Source: Oscillospiraceae bacterium (GTDB taxonomy: Bacteria; Bacillota; Clostridia; Oscillospirales; Oscillospiraceae). Taken from it: a DNA stretch of 50,556 bases. The notes under the pieces were generated by a model. It made no database searches. It was not told the DNA's origin and saw nothing but the letters and a program-made list of their open reading frames with translations. Positions 9,839 to 19,165 of the stretch are shown here, piece by piece; the first letter of the stretch is position 1, and the number at the start of each line of letters is the position of its first letter. The stretch is taken from contig JAGHHM010000001.1 of assembly GCA_017887695.1 (NCBI GenBank), forward strand, positions 1 through 50,556. The letters run 5' to 3'. The translations under genes and the position numbers were made by a program.

Positions 9839-11097
9839 GGCGCCACCTCCAGTGAAATGGTAATTTCCCGCAGCTGCGGCCGCTCCAGCAGCTCCTTCCG
9901 GCTCAGACGGATCTCCTCCATCTCTCCCGGGATCAGGATCAGCTTTTTCCGCCGCTGAAGAATCTCTTCGCCGGCAGACACCACTACTGCCGCGCCCCGG
10001 TACTCATTGTCTACCCGGAAACGCACGGTCAGATCCTCCTCCATCCGCAGAGGATCCACCTGAGCGGGCACTGTGTAGCGCACCCCCCGGCCCGCCGTCA
10101 GGCGGACAGGCTCTCCCCGCTCCCCGCCGCCGGACAGGTACCGGGCGGCCCGGCGGCCCGCCTGAGCCGCCTCCTGGGAGACGAAATCCACCAGATCATG
10201 GACATGGAGCACATTGCCGCAGGCAAAGATTCCCGGTACGCTGGTTTCCAGACTCTCATCCACCACCGGCCCGTTGGTCACCGGCGAGAGGGCCACTCCG
10301 GCCCCACGGCTGAGCTCATTCTCCGGAATCAGGCCGCAGGAGAGAAGCAGCGTGTCGCAGTCATAATGCTCCTCTGTACCGGGGATGGGACGGCGGTTCT
10401 CATCCACCTGGGCCAGCGTCACCCCCGTGAGCCGTTCCCGGCCCTGAATATCCACCACGGTGTGGCTGAGCTTGAGAGGAATGCCGAAATCATCCAAGCA
10501 CTGGACGATATTGCGTTTGAGGCCGCCGGAGTAGGGCATCAGCTCCGCCACTACCTGGACATGGGCCCCCTCCAGGGTCATCCGCCGGGCCATGATGAGG
10601 CCAATATCCCCGCTGCCCAGGATCACGACCTCCCGGCCGGGCATGAGCCCCTCCTTATTTACCAGGCGCTGGGCGGTGCCGGCGGTATAGACTCCGGCGG
10701 GCCGGAAGCCGGGAATGTTCAGAGCCCCCCGGGGCCGCTCCCGGCAGCCCATGGCCAAAATCACCGCTCCGGCCTGGATCTGGAACAGCCCCTGCTGGGT
10801 GTTCACTGCCGTAACCATCCGCTCCGGCGAGACCTCCAGCACCATGGTGTCCAGCAGGCAGGAAATCCCCAGCTCCTCCACCCGCTGGATATACCGCCGG
10901 GCGTACTCCGGTCCGGTGAGCTCCTCCTGGAAGGTGTGGAGGCCAAAGCCGCTGTGGATGCACTGGTTGAGAATACCGCCCAGTTCACGGTCCCGCTCCA
11001 GAAGCAGGATATCCTCCACTCCCGCCTCCCGGGCGGCAATGGCCGCGGCCAAGCCTGCGGGCCCGCCGCCGATGATCACCAGATCACACCGCTCCAT
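9835..11097 (-). CDS. NAD(P)/FAD-dependent oxidoreductase (GlpB/GlpA-associated-like)
   Basis: MERCDLVIIGGGPAGLAAAIAAREAGVEDILLLERD dinucleotide fold; second GxGxxG at VVILGSGDIG. Confidence 0.88.
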   Translation of the reverse strand: MERCDLVIIGGGPAGLAAAIAAREAGVEDILLLERDRELGGILNQCIHSGFGLHTFQEELTGPEYARRYIQRVEELGISCLLDTMVLEVSPERMVTAVNTQQGLFQIQAGAVILAMGCRERPRGALNIPGFRPAGVYTAGTAQRLVNKEGLMPGREVVILGSGDIGLIMARRMTLEGAHVQVVAELMPYSGGLKRNIVQCLDDFGIPLKLSHTVVDIQGRERLTGVTLAQVDENRRPIPGTEEHYDCDTLLLSCGLIPENELSRGAGVALSPVTNGPVVDESLETSVPGIFACGNVLHVHDLVDFVSQEAAQAGRRAARYLSGGGERGEPVRLTAGRGVRYTVPAQVDPLRMEEDLTVRFRVDNEYRGAAVVVSAGEEILQRRKKLILIPGEMEEIRLSRKELLERPQLREITISLEVAP

Positions 11098-12553
11098 AGC
11101 TGTCCTCCTCTCCAAACCCTTCCTTATTCTCTCCCACAATCAATCGGGAGCCGCCGCCGGACTTGGTGATCTCTTCCATAGGCAGATCCAGCTCCTGGGC
11201 CAGAATTTCCATCACCCGAGGAGCACAGAAGCCTCCCTGACAGCGTCCCATGCCCGCCCGAACCCGCCGCTTGACGCCATCCAGACTTCTGGCCCCCAAG
11301 GGACGATGAATGGCATCCAAAATTTCTCCCTCGGAGATCCCTTCGCAGCGGCAGATAATCCGGCCATAGGCTGGATTTTCCTCAATCAGCGCCCGCCGCT
11401 CTTCAAAGGGCAGCTCCGCCGGATTCACGATTCCCCGCCGGGTGGCTTTATAGGATGCTTTCCGACGCAGCAACAGTTTGTCCCGCACCATCTCCGCAAC
11501 CATTCTCCCAATCGCCGGCGAGCTGGAAAGGCCGGGCGACTCGATCCCTGCGCAATCAAAAAACCCCGGCGCCCCTTCCGCCTCTCCGATAACAAACTCG
11601 TGGCCGTCCTCGTGGGCCCGAAGGCCGGCAAAGGAAGTGATGACCTGGCGCAGCGGCGCGTCCTTTACAATATTGGCCGCCTTTCGCATCACCTGCTCCA
11701 GGCCCTCGGCGGTGGTATTTACCCCGTCCCGGTCGTCAATATCGATGGCAGTGGGGCCCACAATGGTATTGCCGTGGACCGTGGGAGCCACCAGGACACC
11801 CTTGCCGTACTTGCCGGGAAGCTGAAACAGAGTGTGGTGGGCATAACCGCCGGTGGTCTTGTCCAGAAGGTAGTAGTCTCCCCGTCGGGGCGTAATGTGG
11901 AGCTTATGGGTACTGACCATATTGTGAAGGACGTCGGCATACACACCGGCGGCATTGATCACCGTCCGGGCCTCCACATCTCCCTGGTTCGTGTGGACCG
12001 TCCACCCCTCACGGGTGTGGGTAAAGCCGGTAACCGTGGTGTCAAACCGGAACTCCACCCCGTTCTCCGCCGCATTCTCCGCGAAAGCAATATTCATGCC
12101 GAAAGGACACACGATCCCCCCAGTGGCAGCCTCCATCCCCGCCACCACATCCTCCCGGACGTGGGGCTCCATGGCGAGGATCTCCTCCCGGGTGACCATC
12201 CGCAGGGCGGACACTCCGTTGCGACGTCCCCGTTCATAGAGTTCCTGGAGCAGGGGCAGGTCCTCCTCGTGCATGCACAGCACCAGGGAACCGTTGTTCC
12301 GGTAGAGAAAGTCCAGATCCCTGGCCAGCTGGGGGATCATATAGCTGCCCTCCACATCCAGCCGGGCCATCAGCGTCCCGGGCCGGGCGTCATAGCCTGC
12401 GTGGACAATGGCACTGTTGGCCTTGGAGGTACCGCAGCATACATCCTCACAGCGCTCCAGTACGCACACCCGCGCCTCATATTTTGCCAGCTCCCTGGCA
12501 ATGGCGGCCCCGGACACCCCGGCGCCGATAATTACCGCATCGTATCCCGTCAT
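11084..12553 (-). CDS. NAD(P)/FAD-dependent oxidoreductase, anaerobic glycerol-3-phosphate dehydrogenase (GlpA)-like, with BFD-like [2Fe-2S] domain
   Basis: MTGYDAVIIGAGVSGAAIARELAKYEARVCVLERCEDVCCGTSKANSAIVHAGYDA; Cys motif IICRCEGISEGEILDAIHRPLGARSLDGVKRRVRAGMGRCQGGFC. Confidence 0.88.
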   Translation of the reverse strand: MTGYDAVIIGAGVSGAAIARELAKYEARVCVLERCEDVCCGTSKANSAIVHAGYDARPGTLMARLDVEGSYMIPQLARDLDFLYRNNGSLVLCMHEEDLPLLQELYERGRRNGVSALRMVTREEILAMEPHVREDVVAGMEAATGGIVCPFGMNIAFAENAAENGVEFRFDTTVTGFTHTREGWTVHTNQGDVEARTVINAAGVYADVLHNMVSTHKLHITPRRGDYYLLDKTTGGYAHHTLFQLPGKYGKGVLVAPTVHGNTIVGPTAIDIDDRDGVNTTAEGLEQVMRKAANIVKDAPLRQVITSFAGLRAHEDGHEFVIGEAEGAPGFFDCAGIESPGLSSSPAIGRMVAEMVRDKLLLRRKASYKATRRGIVNPAELPFEERRALIEENPAYGRIICRCEGISEGEILDAIHRPLGARSLDGVKRRVRAGMGRCQGGFCAPRVMEILAQELDLPMEEITKSGGGSRLIVGENKEGFGEEDSYGAV

Positions 12554-12574
12554 AATCTCCCTCCGTTCCCGCAA

Positions 12575-12640
12575 AATAAAAAAGAGCAAGGCAACCAAAG
12601 GCCCTAAGGACCTTGTCTGCTCTCGCTCTCATCTCTCGCG
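12575..12640 (-). promoter_or_regulatory. Leader terminator-like hairpin upstream of the glpA-like operon (candidate antitermination/attenuation site)
   Basis: Minus strand: AGAGCAGACAAGG...CCTTGCTCTTTTTT hairpin (12583-12623 plus U-run) in the 5' leader about 25-70 nt before the start codon. Confidence 0.55.
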
Positions 12641-12853
12641 AATTCTATATTTTATTTTATTCTATCATTGGCCATACCTCCTGTCAAGAGTAGTTCCAAA
12701 CTGGGGCCAAGTGGTTGTATTTTCCCAAAATTTAACATAAAAACTATTTTAAACTTAACACAGCAGGCATATTATGATATAATGGTTGCATGGCGCTGTG
12801 GCGTCATAATTTGTATGATTATGTAGGATTGATCCTGCATGGGAGGGATTACT

Positions 12854-14998
12854 GTGGCAAAAAGTCCGGATAAAGCCGCTGGTCAATACAGCTATACCCA
12901 GAGCCGGGAGCTCAGCTGGCTGCGCTTCAACCGCCGGGTGCTGGAGGAGGCTGGGGACAATACCGTCCCCCTTCTGGAGCGCCTGAAATTTATCTCCATT
13001 TTTACCAGCAACCTGGACGAGTTTTTTATGGTCCGGGTGGGGAGCCTGTTTGACCTGTCCCTGGTCTCCCCCAATGAAATCGACAACAAGACCGGCCTTA
13101 CCCCCGCAGGGCAGCTGGATCAGATTTACAGCGTAATCCCTGGCCTCATCGAAATCAAAAACCACCTGTATACAGAGGTGTCCAGCCTCCTGCGGCAGAA
13201 GGGGATCTGGGACCTCTCCCCGGAGGATCTCACCCCCGAGGAAAAAAAGTACATGACCCAGTACTATAAGGTAAAGATCCTGCCGGTACTGTCCCCCCAG
13301 ATCGTGGACAGCCGTCATCCATTTCCGCATCTGGTCAGCAAGGGCCTGTATATCGCCGCCCTGCTCCGCAGTAAAAAAGGCAATCCCTCCCTGGGCTTTA
13401 TCCCTGTGCCCGCCACCCTGCCCGCCTTTCTGACCTTCCCCGGAACGCCGGGGCGATTCATCCGTATGGAAACTGTCATCCATCAGTGGGCGGAAACCCT
13501 TTTCGGCGGCTACCGGGTGGAGGATTCCTGCGTGCTTTGCGTCACCCGCAATGCCGATATCAGCTTCGACGAAGAAAAATTTGAGGATAACGACGACGAT
13601 TTCCGCAGCCGCATGAGCAAGCTGCTGAAAAAGCGGGCCAATCTGGCGGTAGTACGCCTGGAGCTGAGCCGCAAGATCAACAGCGATTTCCTCAAGCTTC
13701 TGAAAACCCGCATCCAGGTGGAGGATCATCAGATCTATATCGACCACACTCCCCTGGATATGAAGTATGTCTATGACTTCATCCGCACCCTCCCCGCAGA
13801 GATCGCCGACCCGCTCTCCTTCGTCCCCTACCAGCCCCGCTGGCCCGAAGATCTGGATGAGAAGCGCAGCATGATCGAGCAGATCCAACGCCGCGACAAG
13901 CTGCTGTTCTTCCCCTTCGACAAGGTGGACCCCTTCCTGCGGCTCCTCAGCGAGGCTGCCGACCGCCCCGATGTCCTCTCCATCCGCATTACCATCTATC
14001 GTCTGGCCTCCTCCTCCAAAATTGCCCACATTCTCTGCCGGGCGGCGGAGAACGGCAAGGAGGTTACGGTGCTCATGGAGCTGCGGGCCCGGTTTGACGA
14101 AGCCAACAACATCTCCTGGTCCAAGCTGCTGGAGGATTCCGGCTGCCGGGTAATCTACGGCCTGGAGGGCTATAAGTGCCACAGCAAGCTCTGCCTCATT
14201 ACCCTGCGCAAGGGCGACAAGCTCAGCTATATCACCCAGATCGGCACCGGCAACTACAACGAAAAAACCAACACCATGTACACCGACCTGAGCCTGATGA
14301 CTGCCAACGAAGCCATTGGCCTGGACGGCACCGTGTTCTTCCAGAACATGCTGGTGGGGAACCTTACCGGCAGCTATGACCATCTGCTGGTGGCTCCTGC
14401 CGGCATCAAGGCCAAGCTTCTGGAGCTCATCGACCAGGAAATTGCCAAGGGCCCTGACGGCTACATCTGTATCAAGGCCAACTCCATGACCGAGCGTGAG
14501 GTCATGGACAAGCTGGCGGAAGCCTCCCGCTCCGGCGTACAGATCCAGATGATCCTCCGGGGCATCTGCTGCCTGCGGCCCGGCATCCCCGCCCAGACAG
14601 AAAACATCCACGTCACCAGCATCGTGGGCCGCTATCTGGAGCATGGCCGGATCTACTGCTTTGGCCGGGGCAAGGACGCCAAGCTGTTTATCTCCTCTGC
14701 CGACCTGATGACCCGCAACCTCAACCGCCGGGTGGAGATTGCCTGCCCCATTTATGACCAGGAAGTAAAGGATCAGCTGCTGTGGATCCTCCACACCCAG
14801 CTGGAGGACAACGTCAAGGCCAGCTCTCTGCTGCCTGACGGCTCCTATGCCCGGAAGATCAACAGCCTTACCCCCTGCGCCAGCCAGGAGGTATTTATGG
14901 AGCAGTCCATTCACAAGGCTTCCGCCTGTCAGGATGAGCCGGAACAGCACCGCTCCTGGTGGAACAGCCTTTTTGGCCTGTTCCGTAAAAAGCAATAA
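12854..14998 (+). CDS. ppk1: Polyphosphate kinase 1
   Basis: SRELSWLRFNRRVLEEAGDNTVPLLERLKFISIFTSNLDEFFMVRVG, YKCHSKLCLI, GTGNYNEKTNTMYTDLSLMTAN. GTG start at 12854 preceded by GGGAGGGA preferred; in-frame ATG at 12839 also possible. Confidence 0.97.
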   Translation: MAKSPDKAAGQYSYTQSRELSWLRFNRRVLEEAGDNTVPLLERLKFISIFTSNLDEFFMVRVGSLFDLSLVSPNEIDNKTGLTPAGQLDQIYSVIPGLIEIKNHLYTEVSSLLRQKGIWDLSPEDLTPEEKKYMTQYYKVKILPVLSPQIVDSRHPFPHLVSKGLYIAALLRSKKGNPSLGFIPVPATLPAFLTFPGTPGRFIRMETVIHQWAETLFGGYRVEDSCVLCVTRNADISFDEEKFEDNDDDFRSRMSKLLKKRANLAVVRLELSRKINSDFLKLLKTRIQVEDHQIYIDHTPLDMKYVYDFIRTLPAEIADPLSFVPYQPRWPEDLDEKRSMIEQIQRRDKLLFFPFDKVDPFLRLLSEAADRPDVLSIRITIYRLASSSKIAHILCRAAENGKEVTVLMELRARFDEANNISWSKLLEDSGCRVIYGLEGYKCHSKLCLITLRKGDKLSYITQIGTGNYNEKTNTMYTDLSLMTANEAIGLDGTVFFQNMLVGNLTGSYDHLLVAPAGIKAKLLELIDQEIAKGPDGYICIKANSMTEREVMDKLAEASRSGVQIQMILRGICCLRPGIPAQTENIHVTSIVGRYLEHGRIYCFGRGKDAKLFISSADLMTRNLNRRVEIACPIYDQEVKDQLLWILHTQLEDNVKASSLLPDGSYARKINSLTPCASQEVFMEQSIHKASACQDEPEQHRSWWNSLFGLFRKKQ

Positions 14999-15017
14999 AA
15001 TAAACCCCTTAAAAATA

Positions 15018-15050
15018 TCCGCGCTGCCTCATTGGCAGCGCGGACATTTT
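15018..15050 (+). terminator. Intrinsic terminator after ppk1
   Basis: TCCGCGCTGCC-TCATT-GGCAGCGCGGA followed by CATTTT. Confidence 0.75.
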
Positions 15051-15072
15051 GCATTCCGATATTTTTACTTGG

Positions 15073-15684
15073 TTACACCCGATCCTTTTTGCTCATGGCA
15101 CGGCGCAGGCCGATCTCCTGTCCGGTAAGCAGCCGCTGGATATTCACAAAATGCTTGGCAAAGATCACCAGAGAGGCTACGCACACCGCCGCCACCACCA
15201 GCCAGCCCGCTTTTGCAAAAAGCCCAAGATAAGCAGGAAAAGAAGCGATGGTGGTAAACGTGCCGATCACGATATAATCCGTCACCAAAGTGATTACCAG
15301 CACCACCGCCACAATGACCAGGAAAAAACGCCAGTCCAGAGCCAAGGTCAGCCCCAGGAAGGGAGCAAACCCCTTTCCTCCCCGAAAACGGAGGTAAAAG
15401 GGGAAAATATGGCCTGCCACAGCGGCGGCCCCAGCCACAGCGGCAGCGGCAGGCAGCTGGGGAAACAGCACGGCGGCCAGCAAAGCGGCAGTGCAGGCCT
15501 TAGCCATATCACATACCCCCACCATAACGCCGCTTTTGGCGCCCATAGTAATAAAAGCGTTGCTGGCTCCGGCGTTGTTGGAGCCGGTGGTACGGATATC
15601 AAAGCCTCTGCGGCGGGCCAGGAAAAATGCCGGACTCAGGCACCCCAGAGCATACCCCAAAAGGGCCGCCAGCACATACATCAT
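15073..15684 (-). CDS. plsY: Glycerol-3-phosphate acyltransferase PlsY
   Basis: MMYVLAALLGYALGCLSPAFFLARRRGFDIRTTGSNNAGASNAF...HIFPFYLRFRGGKGFAPFLG. Confidence 0.93.
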   Translation of the reverse strand: MMYVLAALLGYALGCLSPAFFLARRRGFDIRTTGSNNAGASNAFITMGAKSGVMVGVCDMAKACTAALLAAVLFPQLPAAAAVAGAAAVAGHIFPFYLRFRGGKGFAPFLGLTLALDWRFFLVIVAVVLVITLVTDYIVIGTFTTIASFPAYLGLFAKAGWLVVAAVCVASLVIFAKHFVNIQRLLTGQEIGLRRAMSKKDRV

Positions 15685-16241
15685 ATTGACCCCTCCTTAT
15701 CCCGCCGGATCTGCTTACTGTACCGCTCCTCCTCAGAGAATACGCAGCCGCAGTATTTCTGCATATACAGTCCCAGCTCCCGGGCCTTGGCCTGACCCTC
15801 ACGAAACCCTGGCCGGAAATCCCGGTACAAAAACGCCACGCCGTAGCGCGCTGCCATCTCCTCCGCCGTGGCCCGCAGCCGCTCATGGTCCTGGTAGGGA
15901 CTTACCAGCAGGGTGGTGGAAAAATGGGTAAAGCCATGCTCGGCGGCATACCGGGCCGTCTCCTCCAGCCGGCAGGCATAGCAGTAGCCGCAGCGGTGGT
16001 CCAGGTCCTCCGCCACCGCCTTCACAAAGGTCCGCAGGCCGTAGTCCTCCCGCACCAGCAGCTTCATTCCAATGGATGCGGCATACTCCTTCAGGGTATC
16101 CCGCCGGGCTTTGTACTCCTGGTAGGGATGGATATTGGGGTTGTACCAGAAGCTCACCGGCTCGATCCCCTCGGACCGCAGGCTGTCCACACAATAAATG
16201 CTGCAAGGGGCGCAGCAGGTATGCAGCAAAAGGCTATCCAT
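15681..16241 (-). CDS. queH: Epoxyqueuosine reductase QueH
   Basis: LLLHTCCAPCSIYCVDSLR, FWYNPNIHPYQEYKARRDTL, HRCGYCYACRLEETA, KYCGCVFSEEERY motifs. Confidence 0.93.
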   Translation of the reverse strand: MDSLLLHTCCAPCSIYCVDSLRSEGIEPVSFWYNPNIHPYQEYKARRDTLKEYAASIGMKLLVREDYGLRTFVKAVAEDLDHRCGYCYACRLEETARYAAEHGFTHFSTTLLVSPYQDHERLRATAEEMAARYGVAFLYRDFRPGFREGQAKARELGLYMQKYCGCVFSEEERYSKQIRRDKEGSI

Positions 16242-16417
16242 AGCAGGCCCTCCTCTCCTCCAGACGGTCACCGCCGCCTGACTCGCCGCTATGATACCAC
16301 ACCCCCCGCCTAATGTAAAGCGATCCCTGAGAGACAGAGCAAGTCTCTTCCTTTTCTCATAAAATAGCCGGCATTTGTTGACAAATTCCGGGGAGAACGG
16401 TACAATATCCTGTGCTG

Positions 16418-16625
16418 AATAGGCTGCAAGTGCCCTAAGGGATCCTTTTGTCCCGGCGGGAGAATAGGGAACCGGGTGGAAATCCCGGACGGTACCGCCG
16501 CTGTAAGCGCCGCGGCCCCTCCCATTGGCGAAAGCCAGCCACCGGGGAAGCCGGGAAGGCAGGGAGACGGCATGGAGGGAACTCCCTCCACCGGCGTAAG
16601 TCAGAAGACCTGCTTGCCAGCCGCG
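16418..16625 (+). ncRNA. Cobalamin riboswitch
   Basis: GGGAACCGGGTGGAAATCCCGGACGGTACCGCCGCTGTAA, GAAAGCCAGCCACCGGGGAAGCCGGG (B12 box) and GTAAGTCAGAAGACCTGC, directly upstream of the cobalamin operon. Boundaries approximate. Confidence 0.95.
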
Positions 16626-16710
16626 CCCTCCCTGCGGGAAACAGGGACGAGGGCGCTTTTGTTGCGGAAAAACGGCCGCGGCAGCGTTGCTGCCGCGGCT
16701 TTTACTTTTT
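16623..16710 (+). terminator. Riboswitch expression platform: two consecutive terminator-like hairpins
   Basis: GCGCCCTCCCTG...CAGGGACGAGGGCGC-TTTTGTT, then GCCGCGGCAGC-GTT-GCTGCCGCGGC-TTTTACTTTTT. Confidence 0.7.
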
Positions 16711-16735
16711 ATTTATAGGAGAAAGGAGGGGCCCC

Positions 16736-18097
16736 ATGGCATCCTACATTGCCCCCCGGGTGCTGCTGGCCGGCACCAACAGCGGCTGCGGAAAAACTAC
16801 CCTCACCTGCGCCATTCTTCAGGCTCTGGTGGACCGGGGCCTGGCCGTCAGCTCCTGCAAATGCGGCCCGGACTATATTGACCCCATGTTCCACAGCCGG
16901 ATCATCGGCACCAAAAGCACCAACCTGGACCCCTTCTTCTTTTCCCGGGACACCCTCTGCTCCCTGCTGGAAAAAAACGCCCGGGGCCGGCGTCTCTCCG
17001 TCATTGAGGGCGTCATGGGCTATTATGACGGTATCGGCATCACCGATCCCCGGGCCAGCACCTATGAGGTGGCCAAGGCCACGGACAGCCCCGCGGTGCT
17101 GGTAGTCGGCGTGGGCGGCGCATCCCTCTCCGTACTGGCGGTAATCCAGGGCTTTCTCACCCTCTACCCTGACAACAACATCCGGGGCGTTATCCTCAAC
17201 CGGTGCAGCCCCATGCTCTACCCCGCTCTGGCGGAGGAGATCCGCCGCCGGTTCGGCCCCACAGTGACGCCTCTGGGCTACCTGCCTCCCATGCCGGAAT
17301 GCACCCTGGAGAGCCGCCATCTGGGGTTGGTCACCGCGGCCGAGGTAACAGACCTGCGGGAGAAGCTCTCCCTCCTCAGCCGCCAGGCGGAGGAAACCAT
17401 TGACCTCGACGGCCTTCTCCGCCTGGCGGACCAGGCCGCCCCTCTCGCCTTTACCCCGCCCCGTCCCCTTCCTTGCCGGGAGCCAGTGCGAATCGCCGTG
17501 GCCCGGGACACCGCCTTTTGCTTCTATTACGAGGACAGTTTGGACGTGCTGCGGAATATGGGCGCGGAGCTGGTGGACTTCAGCCCCCTCTCCGATCACA
17601 GTCTCCCTGAAAATATTCAGGGTCTGTACCTGGGCGGCGGCTATCCCGAGCTGCGGGCCCGGGAGCTGTCGGAAAACACCGCCATGCGTCAAAGCATCCG
17701 CGCCGCCCTGGAGGGCGGGCTCCCCTGCATTGCCGAGTGCGGCGGCTTCATGTACCTCACCGAGCACATTGCCGGCTTCCCCATGGTGGGCTTTCTTCCC
17801 GGAGGCTGTGAGGACAAAGGCCGTTTGGTCCGCTTCGGCTATGTGAATCTCACCGCCCGGCGAGACAACCTCCTCTGCCGGGCAGGGGAAACCATCCGGG
17901 GCCATGAGTTCCACCGCTGGGATGCTGATGATCCCGGTGACGGCTTTACCGCCCGCCGGGAGTCCGGCCGCAGCTGGGACTGCGCTGTGGTGAGTCCCAC
18001 CCTCTACGCCGGGTTCCCCCACTTTCACTTCTGTGCCAATCCCTCTTTTGCAGAGAATTTTTACAGCGCCTGCCTTGCAAAAAAGGCCCTCCGCTGA
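16736..18097 (+). CDS. cbiA: Cobyrinate a,c-diamide synthase
   Basis: VLLAGTNSGCGKTTLTCAILQAL...KCGPDYIDPMFHSRI; GATase region YLGGGYPEL...AECGGFMYLTEHI. ATG at 16736 with GGAGGGG RBS. Confidence 0.95.
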   Translation: MASYIAPRVLLAGTNSGCGKTTLTCAILQALVDRGLAVSSCKCGPDYIDPMFHSRIIGTKSTNLDPFFFSRDTLCSLLEKNARGRRLSVIEGVMGYYDGIGITDPRASTYEVAKATDSPAVLVVGVGGASLSVLAVIQGFLTLYPDNNIRGVILNRCSPMLYPALAEEIRRRFGPTVTPLGYLPPMPECTLESRHLGLVTAAEVTDLREKLSLLSRQAEETIDLDGLLRLADQAAPLAFTPPRPLPCREPVRIAVARDTAFCFYYEDSLDVLRNMGAELVDFSPLSDHSLPENIQGLYLGGGYPELRARELSENTAMRQSIRAALEGGLPCIAECGGFMYLTEHIAGFPMVGFLPGGCEDKGRLVRFGYVNLTARRDNLLCRAGETIRGHEFHRWDADDPGDGFTARRESGRSWDCAVVSPTLYAGFPHFHFCANPSFAENFYSACLAKKALR

Positions 18098-18184
18098 TAG
18101 GCCCATACAGTTCCACGGCGCGCTTTGTGCAAAAATGCCCGGATGCGCTGATCCCCCCTACTTTCTCCATAAGGAGTCCTGCTC

Positions 18185-19150
18185 ATGAAATGGTCCCTGC
18201 TGGCCCTGGTAATCGGCTTTGTCATTGATTTCTTTGTGGGAGATCCCCACGGTTTCCCCCACCCTATTATCCTGATCGGTAAGCTCATCTCCGCTCTGGA
18301 GAAGGGCCTGCGCCGTCTTTTTCCCGCCACGCCCCGGGGCGAGCGGTGGGCCGGCGGTATCCTCTGGTGCATTACCGCCGGACTGGCCGCCGCTGTCCCT
18401 GCCGGCACTCTCTTTCTCTGCGGCCTGGTAAGCCCCTGGCTGCGCCTGGCTGTGGAGAGCATTATGTGCTGGCAGATTCTGGCCGCCCGGGCCCTGGAAA
18501 AGGAGAGCATGCTGGTCTACAAGGCCCTGGAGAGCGGCGACATTATTGCCTCCCGGAAGGCCGTATCCATGATCGTGGGCCGGGATACCGCCGCTCTGGA
18601 CGACGCCGCCGTCACCCGGGCCGCTGTGGAAACGGTGGCGGAAAACACCTCCGACGGCGTGGTGGCCCCCCTGCTGTTCCTGGCCATTGGCGGCGCGCCT
18701 CTGGGCTTTTTCTACAAGGCGGTGAACACCATGGACTCCATGCTGGGCTACACCGAGCCGCCCTTCAAGAATATCGGCCTCATCCCTGCCAAGGCCGACG
18801 ATGTGTTGAACTTTCTCCCCGCCCGGCTCTCCGCCCTGCTGATGCTGGCGGCGGGAGCCCTGCTGGGGATGGACGTCAAAAACGGCTGGCGGATCTACCG
18901 CCGGGACCGCCGCCGCCACGCCAGCCCCAACTCCGCCCAGACCGAGGCCATGTGCGCCGGGCTTCTGGGTCTGCGGTTAGCTGGAGACGCCTGGTACCAT
19001 GGCGTGCTCCACCGCAAGCCCTTTATCGGCGATCCGGTCAGAGAAATCCGGCACGACGACATTCCCCGTACCTGCCGGCTCATGTACCTGACCGCCCTTC
19101 TGGCCCTGTTGCTGTGCGGCGGTGTCAAGCTGGCCCTGATCCTTTTATAA
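18185..19150 (+). CDS. cbiB: Adenosylcobinamide-phosphate synthase CbiB
   Basis: FVIDFFVGDPHGFPHPIILIGKLI; VGRDTAALDDAAVTRAAVETVAENTSDGVVAPLLF. Confidence 0.96.
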   Translation: MKWSLLALVIGFVIDFFVGDPHGFPHPIILIGKLISALEKGLRRLFPATPRGERWAGGILWCITAGLAAAVPAGTLFLCGLVSPWLRLAVESIMCWQILAARALEKESMLVYKALESGDIIASRKAVSMIVGRDTAALDDAAVTRAAVETVAENTSDGVVAPLLFLAIGGAPLGFFYKAVNTMDSMLGYTEPPFKNIGLIPAKADDVLNFLPARLSALLMLAAGALLGMDVKNGWRIYRRDRRRHASPNSAQTEAMCAGLLGLRLAGDAWYHGVLHRKPFIGDPVREIRHDDIPRTCRLMYLTALLALLLCGGVKLALILL

Positions 19151-19165
19151 AGGAGATACCCTCTC

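Noticed and set aside
10715-12607. 630-aa plus-strand ORF opposite the glpA-like oxidoreductases
   Set aside because: Antisense shadow of two conserved flavoproteins.
12755-14995. 746-aa minus-strand ORF opposite ppk1
   Set aside because: Antisense shadow; ppk1 motifs are unambiguous on the plus strand.
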